Assembly: GCF_025136295.1 (NCBI RefSeq)
Contig: NZ_CP062788.1
Span: 3,737,588-3,801,587 of the forward strand
Source: Aestuariispira ectoiniformans
Lineage (GTDB): Bacteria; Pseudomonadota; Alphaproteobacteria; UBA8366; Aestuariispiraceae
Length of the DNA: 64,000 nt
Reading direction: 5' to 3'
Both the position numbers and the translations under genes were made by a program. Under the pieces are notes generated by a model that worked only from the letters and a program-made list of their open reading frames with translations, ran no database searches and was not told the DNA's origin. Below are positions 1-13,635 of the stretch, one piece after another. Position 1 is the first letter of the stretch. Every line of letters begins with the position of its first letter.

Positions 1-1
1 G

Positions 2-1036
2 GTTATGCCGGGCCTGATTAACCTGGACTTTGCCGATATCCGTACCGTCATGGGCGAGATGGGCAAGGCCATGATGGGCACAGGCGAATCCGAAGGCGAA
101 TCCCGCGCGATTTCCGCCGCCGAGGCAGCAATCTCCAACCCGCTTCTGGAAGATGTCACCATGCATGGCGCACGCGGCGTGCTGATCAACATCACCGGCG
201 GTGGCGATATGACGCTGTTCGAAGTGGACGAAGCCGCCAATCGTATCCGTGAGGAAGTCGATCCGGAAGCCAACATCATCTTCGGTTCCACTTTCGACGA
301 AACCCTGGAAGGCACCATGCGGGTATCCGTGGTTGCAACGGGCATCGAAGGCGAACACGCCGTCATGCCGCGCCCGCTCAGCACGCCCAAGCCGACCCCG
401 GCCCCGCAGCCGACGGTGGACGAGGCTCCTGCTGCAGACGAACAGGCGCCGATCGCCGCTGTTCAGGAAACTGAACCGGCCCCGGTCGCAGAAGCTCCGG
501 TCATGGCGGAAGCAGCCATTGACGAGCAGCCCGCAGCCCAGGCTGAAAGCCAGGCGGTTGAAAGCACTTTGTTCGACATGAACGAAGCGCCCGCAGCCCA
601 GGCCGCGCCGCAGGCACCACAGGCGCCGGCACAGCAACCGCTGATCCGTCCGACACCGGCACAGGAAGCAGCCGTCAACCAGCCGCTGCCGCGCCCGGAT
701 GCCGTCCCGACCCGCGATGCCTTCATCCCGCCGACCCCGGCACAGCCGGAAGACATGATGAACGAATCGGCCGGTCAGCCGGACCCCTTCGTTGAGGCAG
801 ACTTTGCCAATGCGGGCCACGTCTCGCAGTCGGCGAAGAAAAAACCGAACAACATCTTCCGTCGCATGACCGGCCTGATGGGCCAGCGGGAGGACTACCC
901 AAAGACTGAGGCCGCCGTACAGAACCGGAGTGAACCGGGCCTGCGGACCGCACAGAGCGAGAAACCTGCGGCGGCCACATCTCCGGAAGAAGAAATGCTT
1001 GAAATCCCTGCATTTCTGCGCCGTCAGGCAAATTGA
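2..1036 (+). CDS. ftsZ: Cell division protein FtsZ, C-terminal part (5' end outside window)
   Basis: The reading frame is open from the first bases, so this is the 3' part of a longer gene. The first ~110 residues match the end of the FtsZ GTPase and C-terminal polymerisation domain ([11 protein letters not shown], then GVLINITGG and [10 protein letters not shown]). A Pro/Ala/Gln-rich disordered linker of about 200 residues follows, a long-linker arrangement common in alphaproteobacteria. The protein ends in the conserved peptide [12 protein letters not shown], which binds membrane tethers such as FtsA. FtsZ polymerises with GTP into the cytokinetic ring. The downstream lpxC is the usual alphaproteobacterial neighbour. 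The GTP-binding half lies upstream and cannot be checked. Confidence 0.97.
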   Translation, partial: VMPGLINLDFADIRTVMGEMGKAMMGTGESEGESRAISAAEAAISNPLLEDVTMHGARGVLINITGGGDMTLFEVDEAANRIREEVDPEANIIFGSTFDETLEGTMRVSVVATGIEGEHAVMPRPLSTPKPTPAPQPTVDEAPAADEQAPIAAVQETEPAPVAEAPVMAEAAIDEQPAAQAESQAVESTLFDMNEAPAAQAAPQAPQAPAQQPLIRPTPAQEAAVNQPLPRPDAVPTRDAFIPPTPAQPEDMMNESAGQPDPFVEADFANAGHVSQSAKKKPNNIFRRMTGLMGQREDYPKTEAAVQNRSEPGLRTAQSEKPAAATSPEEEMLEIPAFLRRQAN

Positions 1037-1371
1037 TCCCTGACGTCCTTCATTGTTGCCAGATACGGGCGGCCCGAACCATCGGAACCGATGGAAATCC
1101 GGGTCGCCCGCTATCAAAGTAACCTGTTAATTTTAAAATGAAATTTGCCGACTGTTACGGTTTATTTCGCTCTGCAACAATCCGTAACACTATTTGATTT
1201 GAGTAGGCACATCCCGGTTGTTAGACAGATGATCAGAAAAAGCCACCGCGCCTTTCATAGAAATTAGGGCAACGCTTTAGTTCAAGACACGGCACGACGG
1301 TTTTCTCGATAACTTGTTAGTAAATCTCTTTTTGAATTTTCACGGCATGGAAAGGCCGAGGGGTGGTTAGG
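1037..1371 (+). other. ftsZ-lpxC intergenic region
   Basis: A 335-base gap with no convincing ORF. It holds a GC-rich hairpin just after ftsZ (listed separately). Further on is an AT-rich stretch with a perfect 8-base inverted repeat, TGTTACGG at 1153-1160 and CCGTAACA at 1182-1189, spaced by 21 bases. The length, AT content and inverted repeat suggest lpxC has its own promoter and perhaps an operator here, but I see no clean -35/-10 pair. Confidence 0.5.
1066..1110 (+). terminator. Hairpin after ftsZ, possible terminator
   Basis: An 11-base stem (1066-1076 with 1100-1110, one G-U pair) encloses a second 6-base stem (1079-1084 with 1089-1094). It lies 30 bases after the ftsZ stop. No T-run follows, so if it terminates it is not a classical intrinsic terminator. 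It could instead protect the ftsZ mRNA 3' end. Confidence 0.4.
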
Positions 1372-2340
1372 ATGCTCGACAGTATGAGCGACAGCGGACA
1401 ATACGGGATGACGCCTGGGGTAGACGCCTCCCTGCCTGTCTTGCACCAGCGGACCCTGAAAAACACCATCCACTGCAACGGCGTCGGCCTGCACAGCGGC
1501 CACAAGATTTCACTGGCCCTGAAACCGGCAGCCCCGAACACGGGCATCATCTTCCACCGTACGGATGTTTCCGGTGAGGCGGCGGTGGTCCCGGCGCGCT
1601 ATGACACGGTAACCGACACCCGCCTGTGCACCAAAATCAGCAACGCCCACGACATTTCCGTCGGTACTGTTGAACATCTGATGGCGGCGATTGCAGGCTG
1701 TGGCATCGACAACCTGATCGTTGAACTGGACGGCCCGGAAGTTCCGGTCATGGACGGCAGTTCCGAACCTTTCGTCTTCCTGATTGAATGTGCAGGCATC
1801 GAAGACCAGCACGCCCCGCGTCATGCAGTGGTCGTGAAAAAGACGGTCAGCGTGGACAACAACGGCTGCACGGCAACCTTGTCCCCGTCCAACGACTTCA
1901 CGATCAGCATGGGCATTGATTTCCCGAACAAGGTGATCGGCCGTCAGGAACTGTTCCTGGAAGTCAGCGGCGACAACTTCAAGCATGAAATCTGCCGCGC
2001 CCGTACCTTTGGCTTCGTTCAGGAAGTCGAAGCGCTGCGCGAGATGGGCCTTGCCCGTGGCGCCAGCCTGGACAACGCAGTCGGCATCGCCGGCGATACG
2101 ATCATGAACGAAGAAGGCCTGCGCTACGAAGACGAATGCGTCCGCCACAAGGTTCTGGACTGCATCGGTGATCTGGCTCTGGCAGGTGCACCGCTGGTCG
2201 GTCACTATCGAGGCTTCAAGGCCGGCCACGCCATCAACAACGCCCTGCTGCGTGAACTGTTCTCCTCCAAAGAGAACTGGGAGTTGGTCGAGGTGGAAAA
2301 ATTGCAGGGTTTGCAGGTGGAACTGGCCGCAACAGCCTGA
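1372..2340 (+). CDS. lpxC: UDP-3-O-acyl-N-acetylglucosamine deacetylase LpxC
   Basis: LpxC is the zinc-dependent deacetylase of the committed step of lipid A synthesis. Visible family motifs are GVGLHSG near residue 37, the zinc histidine in TVEHLMAAI, HKVLDCIGDL with the other zinc ligands His and Asp, and GHYRGFKAGHA with the catalytic His. The protein is 322 aa, slightly above the usual ~305 because of a short N-terminal extension. I chose ATG 1372 because GAGGGG at 1358-1363 lies 8 bases upstream. GTG 1363 and ATG 1384 are in-frame alternatives. The gene is followed by a strong terminator, so lpxC ends its transcript. Confidence 0.97.
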   Translation: MLDSMSDSGQYGMTPGVDASLPVLHQRTLKNTIHCNGVGLHSGHKISLALKPAAPNTGIIFHRTDVSGEAAVVPARYDTVTDTRLCTKISNAHDISVGTVEHLMAAIAGCGIDNLIVELDGPEVPVMDGSSEPFVFLIECAGIEDQHAPRHAVVVKKTVSVDNNGCTATLSPSNDFTISMGIDFPNKVIGRQELFLEVSGDNFKHEICRARTFGFVQEVEALREMGLARGASLDNAVGIAGDTIMNEEGLRYEDECVRHKVLDCIGDLALAGAPLVGHYRGFKAGHAINNALLRELFSSKENWELVEVEKLQGLQVELAATA

Positions 2341-2365
2341 CGTCAGCCTCGGAAATCCATGATAC

Positions 2366-2392
2366 AAGGCCCGAATTGATCGGGCCTTTTTT
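2366..2392 (+). terminator. Rho-independent terminator after lpxC
   Basis: Perfect 9-base stem, AAGGCCCGA at 2366-2374 with its complement at 2380-2388, a five-base loop and a run of six T from 2387. Confidence 0.9.
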
Positions 2393-2442
2393 CGTTTCAG
2401 GGTGACACTTCGCGATTATCCAGATTAATCCTATACTTCTTC

Positions 2443-2472
2443 TTGGTTCTGCTGCTTATCAGGTGCTATAAA
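2443..2472 (+). promoter_or_regulatory. Putative sigma70-type promoter of bamD
   Basis: TTGGTT (2443-2448) and TATAAA (2467-2472) are separated by 18 bases and lie 36 bases before the bamD start, just after the lpxC terminator. Only the sequence match supports it. Confidence 0.4.
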
Positions 2473-2507
2473 CAGGGCCGATACAGGTCTGGAGTGTTGG
2501 AGTCCTA

Positions 2508-3338
2508 ATGCCTTTGGTCGTTTCTTCTTCCCGGCGTTTCGCCCGGGCTGTCTTAGTTTCTGCAGTTCTTGCCGGTGCCGTCACCGCCTGTTCCACTGAT
2601 GAGGAACCGGCCTATGTCGAACGGCCGGTCGAGGAATTGTATAATGCCGCCATGGACCAGTTCGAGGCTCGCGACTATAAAAAGGCGGCCTTGGCTTTCG
2701 AGGAAGTCGACCGGCAGCACCCCTATTCCGTCTGGGCGACCAAGTCCCAGTTGATGACGGCCTATACCCAGTATCTGGCCGACAAATATGATGACGCCGT
2801 CATCTCTCTGGATCGCTATATCGAATTGCATCCGGGCAGCAGCGATACGCCCTATGCCTATTACCTGCGCGCAATTTGCTATTATGAACAGATTTCCGAT
2901 ATCCAGCGCGACCAGAAGATCACCGCGCTGGCCCAGCAGGCCCTGCAGGAAGTCGTGCAACGCTATCCGGAAAGCACCTATGCCCGCGATGCCCGGTTAA
3001 AGCTGGACCTGACGCAGGACCACCTGGCAGGCAAGGAAATGGCTGTTGGCCGGTTTTACCTGAAACGGGGCGAATATCTGGCTGCCATTAACCGGTTCCG
3101 CACTGTGGTGGAAAGATTCCAGACCACAACCCACGTGCCGGAAGCCTTGCACCGTCTGGTCGAGGCTTATCTGTCTCTTGGTGTGACCGACGAGGCCCAG
3201 ATGGCGGCGGCCGTTCTCGGCCATAACTATCCGGCCAGCCAATGGTATGCGGATTCCTATGCCCTGCTGGAGGGGCGGGACCTTCGCCCCGAAGCCAATG
3301 AAAGCTGGTTGGCGGAAATGTGGGACTGGGTATTCTAG
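2508..3338 (+). CDS. bamD: Outer membrane assembly lipoprotein BamD
   Basis: BamD is an essential lipoprotein of the BAM complex, which folds beta-barrel proteins into the outer membrane. A signal peptide ends in a lipobox with Cys28 (VTAC). The rest is a tetratricopeptide-like repeat array: EELYNAAMDQFEARDYKKAA, then LDRYIELHPGSSDTPYAYY, and a late repeat RGEYLAAINRF. Length 276 aa is normal for alphaproteobacterial BamD (ComL/YfiO). ATG 2508 has a GGAG element 5 bases upstream. Its place before recN and ligA is common in alphaproteobacteria. Confidence 0.95.
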   Translation: MPLVVSSSRRFARAVLVSAVLAGAVTACSTDEEPAYVERPVEELYNAAMDQFEARDYKKAALAFEEVDRQHPYSVWATKSQLMTAYTQYLADKYDDAVISLDRYIELHPGSSDTPYAYYLRAICYYEQISDIQRDQKITALAQQALQEVVQRYPESTYARDARLKLDLTQDHLAGKEMAVGRFYLKRGEYLAAINRFRTVVERFQTTTHVPEALHRLVEAYLSLGVTDEAQMAAAVLGHNYPASQWYADSYALLEGRDLRPEANESWLAEMWDWVF

Positions 3339-3382
3339 GCTGTAGACAAAGAAACAGGGTTTAACAAAAGCGGAATCCATAC

Positions 3383-8551
<5,169 letters not shown>

Positions 8552-8561
8552 GTCGCCCGGC

Positions 8562-9503
8562 CTAGTAACGTCCCAACCGCTCGATCAGCAGGTCGTAGAA
8601 ACCTTCTACATCCACATGGGTGGCCCAGTGGCAGTTTTTGGGGCGGTCGGTGATATGCCAGAAATCCACCGCCGTGTGGCCCTGTGTCAGCGGTGAATGG
8701 ATATCCACCTCCACATTGCAGAGCTTGGTCTCGAACAAATCCGGCTTCAACAGATAGGCAATGGTACAGGGGTCGTGCAAAGGCGCACCGACGGAGCCGT
8801 ATTTCGCCACGTCGAAACGCTCAAAAAAGGCCAGCATGTCATGGGCGGCTGTTGCCACCGGCGTGCCCAATGCCTTGATCCGCGCCAGCCGCTCCGCGTT
8901 GGTCAGCACCTGATGGGTGACATCAAGGCTCATGGCGACAATGGGACGGCCGCATTTAAAGACCACATGCGCCGCATGCGGATCGACCAGAATATTGAAT
9001 TCGGCAGAAGCGGAGAAATTCCCCCCTTCCCGCATGGCCCCGCCCATCAGCACGATCCGGTCGATCTTCTCCACAATCCGCGGTTCCTTGACCAGCGCCA
9101 TGGCGATATTGGTCAGCGGACCCGTGGGCACCAGCGTGATTTCATGGGCACCAGCGGCCATACAAGTTTCAATGATGAAATCGACGCCGTGTTGTTCCTG
9201 CAACGGCATAGCCGGTTCATAGACGTCGATCCCGTTAATGCCCGTGCCGCCATGCACCACTTCTGCCGTAATCAGGTCATTGACCATGGGGCGGTCACAT
9301 CCGGCGAAGACCTTCATATCGGGGCGACCGGCCAATTCGCAGATGATCCGGGCGTTGCGCTGTGTCAGGGACAGCGGCACATTGCCCGACAGGGTGGTAA
9401 TCCCGCGCACATCCAGCTCATCCGGCGACGCCAGCGCCAGAAGCAGGGCCAGTGCATCATCCTGGCCCGGATCGCAATCCATGATAATCGGTAAGGCAGC
9501 CAT
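8562..9503 (-). CDS. Nucleoside hydrolase (IUNH family)
   Basis: Cleaves the N-glycosidic bond of ribonucleosides to give free base and ribose, for salvage. The N-terminal calcium-binding signature DCDPGQDDALALL is clear, followed by GITTLSGN and, mid-protein, LVPTGPLTNIA and GGAMREGGNFS; the C-terminal part has HDPCTIAYLL. I chose ATG 9503 (313 aa, normal for the family) because AGGGGGAAG lies directly upstream; an in-frame TTG at 9524 lacks a ribosome site. The gene is convergent with the S8 protease. Whether it prefers purine or pyrimidine nucleosides cannot be told from sequence alone. Confidence 0.93.
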   Translation of the reverse strand: MAALPIIMDCDPGQDDALALLLALASPDELDVRGITTLSGNVPLSLTQRNARIICELAGRPDMKVFAGCDRPMVNDLITAEVVHGGTGINGIDVYEPAMPLQEQHGVDFIIETCMAAGAHEITLVPTGPLTNIAMALVKEPRIVEKIDRIVLMGGAMREGGNFSASAEFNILVDPHAAHVVFKCGRPIVAMSLDVTHQVLTNAERLARIKALGTPVATAAHDMLAFFERFDVAKYGSVGAPLHDPCTIAYLLKPDLFETKLCNVEVDIHSPLTQGHTAVDFWHITDRPKNCHWATHVDVEGFYDLLIERLGRY

Positions 9504-9552
9504 TCTTCCCCCTGGTGCTTCCAATGCATTCCCTTGTGCTTACAAAGGAATA

Positions 9553-9570
9553 CAGGGCCCGAAGGCCCTG
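9553..9570 (-). terminator. Small hairpin between aminotransferase and nucleoside hydrolase genes
   Basis: Perfect 7-base stem CAGGGCC/GGCCCTG with a four-base loop, 18 bases after the aminotransferase stop on the minus strand. Only a weak T-rich stretch follows, so termination is likely partial. Confidence 0.4.
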
Positions 9571-9587
9571 CACCAGTGCAGAATGGT

Positions 9588-10811
9588 TTATTGGTTGTGT
9601 ACCCGGCGGATCAGATTGGCGAGACGCTCGATCCCCTCGCGGATGCGTGCCGGATCGCCTGCAGAAAAGCTGAGGCGGCAGGTATTTTCACCGGACTTGT
9701 CGCAGAAGAAGGCCTGCCCCGGAACGAAGGCAACCTTTTCCTCTTCAAGCGCACGCTCCAGCAGGGCGCGGCTGTCGATACCGTCCGGCAGGGTCAGCCA
9801 GACAAACATACCGCCCTTGGGCCGGGTGAAGGACACGCTGTCCGGCATGAAATCTTCCAGCGCCCGCAGCATGGCGTCGCGCTTCGTGCGATAGGTATCG
9901 CGCACCGTATCAATGTGACCCGGGAAGGTCTTCTCGACCGCGCGCAGCGCAACCGCCTGGTTGATGGTTGCCACATGCAGGTCGCTGGCCTGCTTGAGCA
10001 GCACCAGTTTTTCAATCAAGGGACGCGGCGCGGTGACCCAGCCGACGCGTAGCGCAGGCACCAGTGTCTTGGAGAAGGTGCCAAGCTGAACCACCGTTCC
10101 GGCATCCTCATCCTGCCTGCCAGCCTCATCCAGCGCCAGAAGTGACGGCAAGGCCTCCCCTTCGTAGGACAGCTTGCAGTAGGCAGCATCCTCAATAATG
10201 ACCGCACCATAACGTTGCGCCAGTTCCAGCACGGCCTGACGGCGCGCCAGGGAATAGCTGAGCCCGGTCGGGTTCTGGAAATCCGGCGCAAGATAGGCGA
10301 TACGCGCACCGGCCTCGAAAGCGGCCTCGAGATCGGCGAGGACCACGCCCTCGTCGTCCATGGTGACGCCGATGTAATCCGGATGACGCGTGGAAAAGGC
10401 CTGCATGGCCCCGAGGTAGCTGGGTTTCTCAACGACCAGCTTGGTGCCCTGTTCCAGCAGCAACCGCGCCAGCATGTCCAGCCCCTGCTGGGCACCATTG
10501 GTAATCAGGATATTGTCGATGGTGCGCTCTGCGCCTTCCTTCGCCAGATCGGCAGCAATCCACTGGCGCAGGGCGGGCATCCCTTCGCTGATCGAATATT
10601 GCAGGGCACCACGCCCGGCAACATCATCAGCCATCAGGTCTGCATAAACCTCACTCAATTCCCCCAGGGGAAACAATTTGGGATCGGGCACACCACCTGC
10701 AAAGGAAATCACCTCCGGCCGTTCCGCCACCTTCAGAAGGTCACGAATTTCAGACGCTGTTAAAGCGCGGGCATCCTTTGCGATCAAATTGTTCCAGGAG
10801 ACATGCATCAT
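9588..10811 (-). CDS. PLP-dependent aminotransferase, class I/II (2-aminoadipate/LysN-like)
   Basis: Fold-type I aminotransferase. The N-terminal segment EVISFAGGVPDPKLFP, the LQYSISEGMPALRQWIA stretch and ITNGAQQGLD are characteristic of the MocR/LysN-like subgroup. YLAPDFQNPTG and the PLP lysine in GTFSKTLVPALRVGW are present. Unlike MocR regulators it has no N-terminal winged-helix domain. Start ATG 10811 is chosen because GAGGA lies 8 bases upstream; ATG 10808 and TTG 10826 are alternatives. The amino donor is not predictable beyond an aromatic, branched or aminoadipate substrate. Confidence 0.9.
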   Translation of the reverse strand: MMHVSWNNLIAKDARALTASEIRDLLKVAERPEVISFAGGVPDPKLFPLGELSEVYADLMADDVAGRGALQYSISEGMPALRQWIAADLAKEGAERTIDNILITNGAQQGLDMLARLLLEQGTKLVVEKPSYLGAMQAFSTRHPDYIGVTMDDEGVVLADLEAAFEAGARIAYLAPDFQNPTGLSYSLARRQAVLELAQRYGAVIIEDAAYCKLSYEGEALPSLLALDEAGRQDEDAGTVVQLGTFSKTLVPALRVGWVTAPRPLIEKLVLLKQASDLHVATINQAVALRAVEKTFPGHIDTVRDTYRTKRDAMLRALEDFMPDSVSFTRPKGGMFVWLTLPDGIDSRALLERALEEEKVAFVPGQAFFCDKSGENTCRLSFSAGDPARIREGIERLANLIRRVHNQ

Positions 10812-10941
10812 CGCCCCAATCCTCAAAAAACGTGTAGGTCAGTATTATTGACACGATATGGTCAGCAAAACTGCCCTAAGTCAAGTTTGTTTATTTTCAG
10901 GAGTTAAATTTGAAATAATATTTCAATATTTGTTGAACATA

Positions 10942-10980
10942 TTTCAAAAAGAAAGGGAGGAGCCAAAATGGCCCCTCCCT
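10942..10980 (-). terminator. Terminator after the M24 aminopeptidase gene
   Basis: On the minus strand an interrupted stem (AGGGAGG and GCCA at 10954-10965 with TGGC and CTCCCT at 10969-10980) is followed by a T-rich run (TTTCTTTTT), 26 bases after the stop. Confidence 0.8.
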
Positions 10981-11005
10981 CACCGGAATAGATTTTGATT
11001 CTGTT

Positions 11006-13015
11006 TTAGCCGATTGGCCGGGTAACAGCCTCCAGCCACTGACGGGTCTTGTCATCCACCAGGGGGCCGATTTCGTCATGCACGCGGGCATGATAAGTGT
11101 TCAGCCAATCCAGTTCCTGCCCAGTCATCAGGCTGGGGTCGATCAGGCGGCGGTCGATGGGGGCAAGGGTGATGGTCTCGAAACCGAACAGGCGCTTGCC
11201 CGGCTCTTCCCCCTCACCCAGGTCGCGGACAATCACGAGGTTCTCGATCCGAATGCCGTATTCCTCCGGCTTGTAATAGCCCGGCTCGTTGGACAGGATC
11301 ATCCCCGGCTTCAACGGCACGGCGCTGCCCGCCGGGCCGATACGCTGCGGCCCCTCATGGACGTTGAGATAGCTGCCGACGCCATGACCCGTGCCATGGT
11401 CGAAGTCCAGCCCCCGTTGCCACAGCGGCGCACGGGCCAATGCATCAAGCCGCTGCCCGGACACGCCTTCCGGCCAACGTGCGCAGGCAATCGCGATATG
11501 GCCTTTCAGCACCAGTGTGAAACGTTCCTTCATTTCATCCGAAGCCGTGCCCACCGGCATTGTCCGCGTAATGTCGGTCGTACCGTCAGGATATTGCGCC
11601 CCGGAATCCACCAACAACAGACTGTCCATATCAAGTGGCCGGTTGGTCTTTTCGGTCACGCGATAATGCATGATCGCGCCATTGGGGCCACTGCCTGCAA
11701 TGGTATCAAAGCTGTTATCCCGAAGGCTCGCGTCTTCCTCCCGGAACTCGTGAAGCTTGGCGACGATATCAAGCTCTGCCAGATTACCTTTCGGCGCTTC
11801 TTCATCCAGCCATGCCAGGAACTTGCAAACTGCCGCGCCGTCGCGTTTATGGGCCGCGCGGGAACCGTCCAGTTCCACCTCGTTCTTGCAGGCCCGCGGC
11901 ATGGAACAGGGATCGTCCCCCTTCACGACCTTGGCACCACCAGCCGCCAGCCGTTCAAAAACAAAGCTTGCCGTGCAGGTGGGGTCCGCCAGAACCGTCT
12001 TGCCGGACAGGCCTTCCAGGACGGACGCGAATTGCCCCTGGTCCTGGACAGAGACCGCATTACCCAGATGTTTTTCCAGGCCCGGCGCCATCTTGCGCTT
12101 GTCGATGAACAATTCCACGCCGCCGTCGTTATGCAGGATGGCGAAGCTGAGCGGCAGCGGACAGTTACGCACATCCGTGCCCCGGATATTCAACAACCAG
12201 GCAACGCTGTCGCTGGCGGTGATCACAGCAGCATCGACGCCATCACCTTTGAGGGTTTCCGCCAGACGCTCACGTTTGCTTTGTGCGGTCTCTCCCGCAT
12301 AGTCGATATCATGGGCATGAACCACGGATACCGGTGCTTCCGGCTGGTCATCCCAGACCGCGTCAATCAGGTTGTGATCGACAGCAACCAGATCGGCGCC
12401 AATCGCTTCTACCGCCTGGCGCAGGTTCTCCACGGCACGCGGCGTATGCAGCCAGGGGTCATAGGCAATCCGGTCACCCTTCCCGAAGGTTTCTTTGATC
12501 CAGTCGGTCGCCGGTTCCTGGGTGATATGGCGATAATCGAACAGCGCCGCATCCGTCTGGTTGCGGACCTGCAGAACATAACGCCCGTCCACAAAAATCG
12601 CGGCTTTCTCCAGGCCGATGATCGCCAATCCCGCAGAACCGGAAAAACCGGTCAGCCACAGCAACCGATCCGCCCGTTCGGAAACATATTCGCCCTGATA
12701 CTCGTCCGTGCGCGGCACCAGAAAGGCATCGACATTCTGGCTTTTCATATGGGCGCGCAAGGCCACCAGGCGTTCCGCCGGGGCCGGGCCGTCGGTAAAG
12801 CCGGGGTCAGTATCATTGGCAACAGCGTCCCGCAGGGCGGCCAGTTGCTGCTTCAACTCCTCCCCGGCGTCGGGGACGACAAGATCCATCCAGACCTGAC
12901 CGTTATCGGGTGCCGCCAGGGTCCCTTTGACCAACGAACGCACCTCATCCACCGACAGGGTCGAACCGGAATTTTGCAAAAGCGCGGCCAGCGCTTGATC
13001 ACCGTTATAGGTCAC
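11006..13015 (-). CDS. Aminopeptidase P family protein (M24B) with N-terminal extension
   Basis: A cytosolic metallopeptidase that removes an N-terminal residue preceding proline. Two creatinase-N-like domains (residues ~85-220 and ~240-380) precede the pita-bread catalytic domain. The metal ligands are visible: Asp in LLVDSGAQ and TTDITRT, His in GTGHGVGSYL, Glu in SNEPGYY and in GIRIENL. At 669 aa it is longer than the usual ~600 because of about 75 unaligned N-terminal residues before ERLVALRAHM. The start is GTG 13015, preceded by GAGGAAA at a good distance. No signal peptide is seen. Confidence 0.93.
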   Translation of the reverse strand: MTYNGDQALAALLQNSGSTLSVDEVRSLVKGTLAAPDNGQVWMDLVVPDAGEELKQQLAALRDAVANDTDPGFTDGPAPAERLVALRAHMKSQNVDAFLVPRTDEYQGEYVSERADRLLWLTGFSGSAGLAIIGLEKAAIFVDGRYVLQVRNQTDAALFDYRHITQEPATDWIKETFGKGDRIAYDPWLHTPRAVENLRQAVEAIGADLVAVDHNLIDAVWDDQPEAPVSVVHAHDIDYAGETAQSKRERLAETLKGDGVDAAVITASDSVAWLLNIRGTDVRNCPLPLSFAILHNDGGVELFIDKRKMAPGLEKHLGNAVSVQDQGQFASVLEGLSGKTVLADPTCTASFVFERLAAGGAKVVKGDDPCSMPRACKNEVELDGSRAAHKRDGAAVCKFLAWLDEEAPKGNLAELDIVAKLHEFREEDASLRDNSFDTIAGSGPNGAIMHYRVTEKTNRPLDMDSLLLVDSGAQYPDGTTDITRTMPVGTASDEMKERFTLVLKGHIAIACARWPEGVSGQRLDALARAPLWQRGLDFDHGTGHGVGSYLNVHEGPQRIGPAGSAVPLKPGMILSNEPGYYKPEEYGIRIENLVIVRDLGEGEEPGKRLFGFETITLAPIDRRLIDPSLMTGQELDWLNTYHARVHDEIGPLVDDKTRQWLEAVTRPIG

Positions 13016-13034
13016 CGACTTTCCTCATCTGTTT

Positions 13035-13048
13035 CGTGATATATCACG
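13035..13048. promoter_or_regulatory. Perfect 14-base palindrome upstream of the aminopeptidase gene
   Basis: CGTGATATATCACG is a perfect palindrome 20-33 bases upstream of the GTG start. On the minus strand it overlaps a possible -10 (TGATAT), with TTTCAA 17 bases further up as a possible -35. It is therefore placed where a repressor would act. The binding protein is unknown. Confidence 0.45.
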
Positions 13049-13255
13049 TTTGTTATTTGGGGTTTGAAATTCAAAAAAACAAGACGAATGCGACTTCGAA
13101 AATCGACAAAACGTCATGCGCAAAATGCATACCCCACATGCAAATTCAACGCTTACCAACCAATAAAAAAGGGATCATATGGGCGCTGTAGAACGCATTA
13201 CAGCAAAGCATCGAACACCGCCTGTTACAAGGCGCTATTTAGAAAGGTTACTGCC

Positions 13256-13522
13256 ATGTCCGCACAGACCCTGCATGTTTCCGGTATTGCCCCGGCACAT
13301 CGTTCCCTGTGGGATGTTTTCACCAGCATGTTCGCCTCCGTGAAGGGGGCTGCGGGCAACCGTAGTGCATATCATGGTTTGAAAGCCTGGCAGATGACCG
13401 ATCTTGGCCTGAACGACGTGAAGACCATGGCTGCGAACAATGGCGAAACCTCCGCCATGCGCGCCATCCGCATCGCCGGTGCCGACCAGGCAGCACTGGC
13501 TGCGCTGTCCCACAAGTTCTAA
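13256..13522 (+). CDS. DUF1127-like small protein
   Basis: An 88-residue protein whose C-terminal half carries the pattern of DUF1127 (YjiS-like) proteins: LKAWQMTDLGLNDVKTMA. Family members are small, often abundant, and in alphaproteobacteria have been linked to RNA binding and to phosphate or carbon regulation. The start at ATG 13256 follows AGAAAGG at a suitable distance; an open frame upstream to 13064 has no ribosome site and unlikely composition. A strong terminator follows and the upstream gap is long, so it is probably a single-gene transcript. Confidence 0.75.
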   Translation: MSAQTLHVSGIAPAHRSLWDVFTSMFASVKGAAGNRSAYHGLKAWQMTDLGLNDVKTMAANNGETSAMRAIRIAGADQAALAALSHKF

Positions 13523-13559
13523 GGCCGTAAAAGACGACCAAAGACTTTGCTGACAAGTG

Positions 13560-13590
13560 AAACGGGGTTGCGATTTTCGCAACCCCGTTT
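13560..13590 (+). terminator. Long-stem terminator after the DUF1127-like gene
   Basis: A 14-base stem (13560-13573 with 13577-13590), with only a three-base loop at full pairing and an all-GC core. The following T-run is short (GTTTCCGTT). It separates this gene from the convergent LysR gene. Confidence 0.8.
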
Positions 13591-13635
13591 CCGTTCCGCC
13601 TTCCAGATCATACCGGGTACCACCCGTGCCCGGTA

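Noticed and set aside
13064-13255. 64-residue N-terminal extension of the DUF1127-like protein
   Set aside because: Basic, low-similarity sequence with no ribosome site; a good site precedes ATG 13256.
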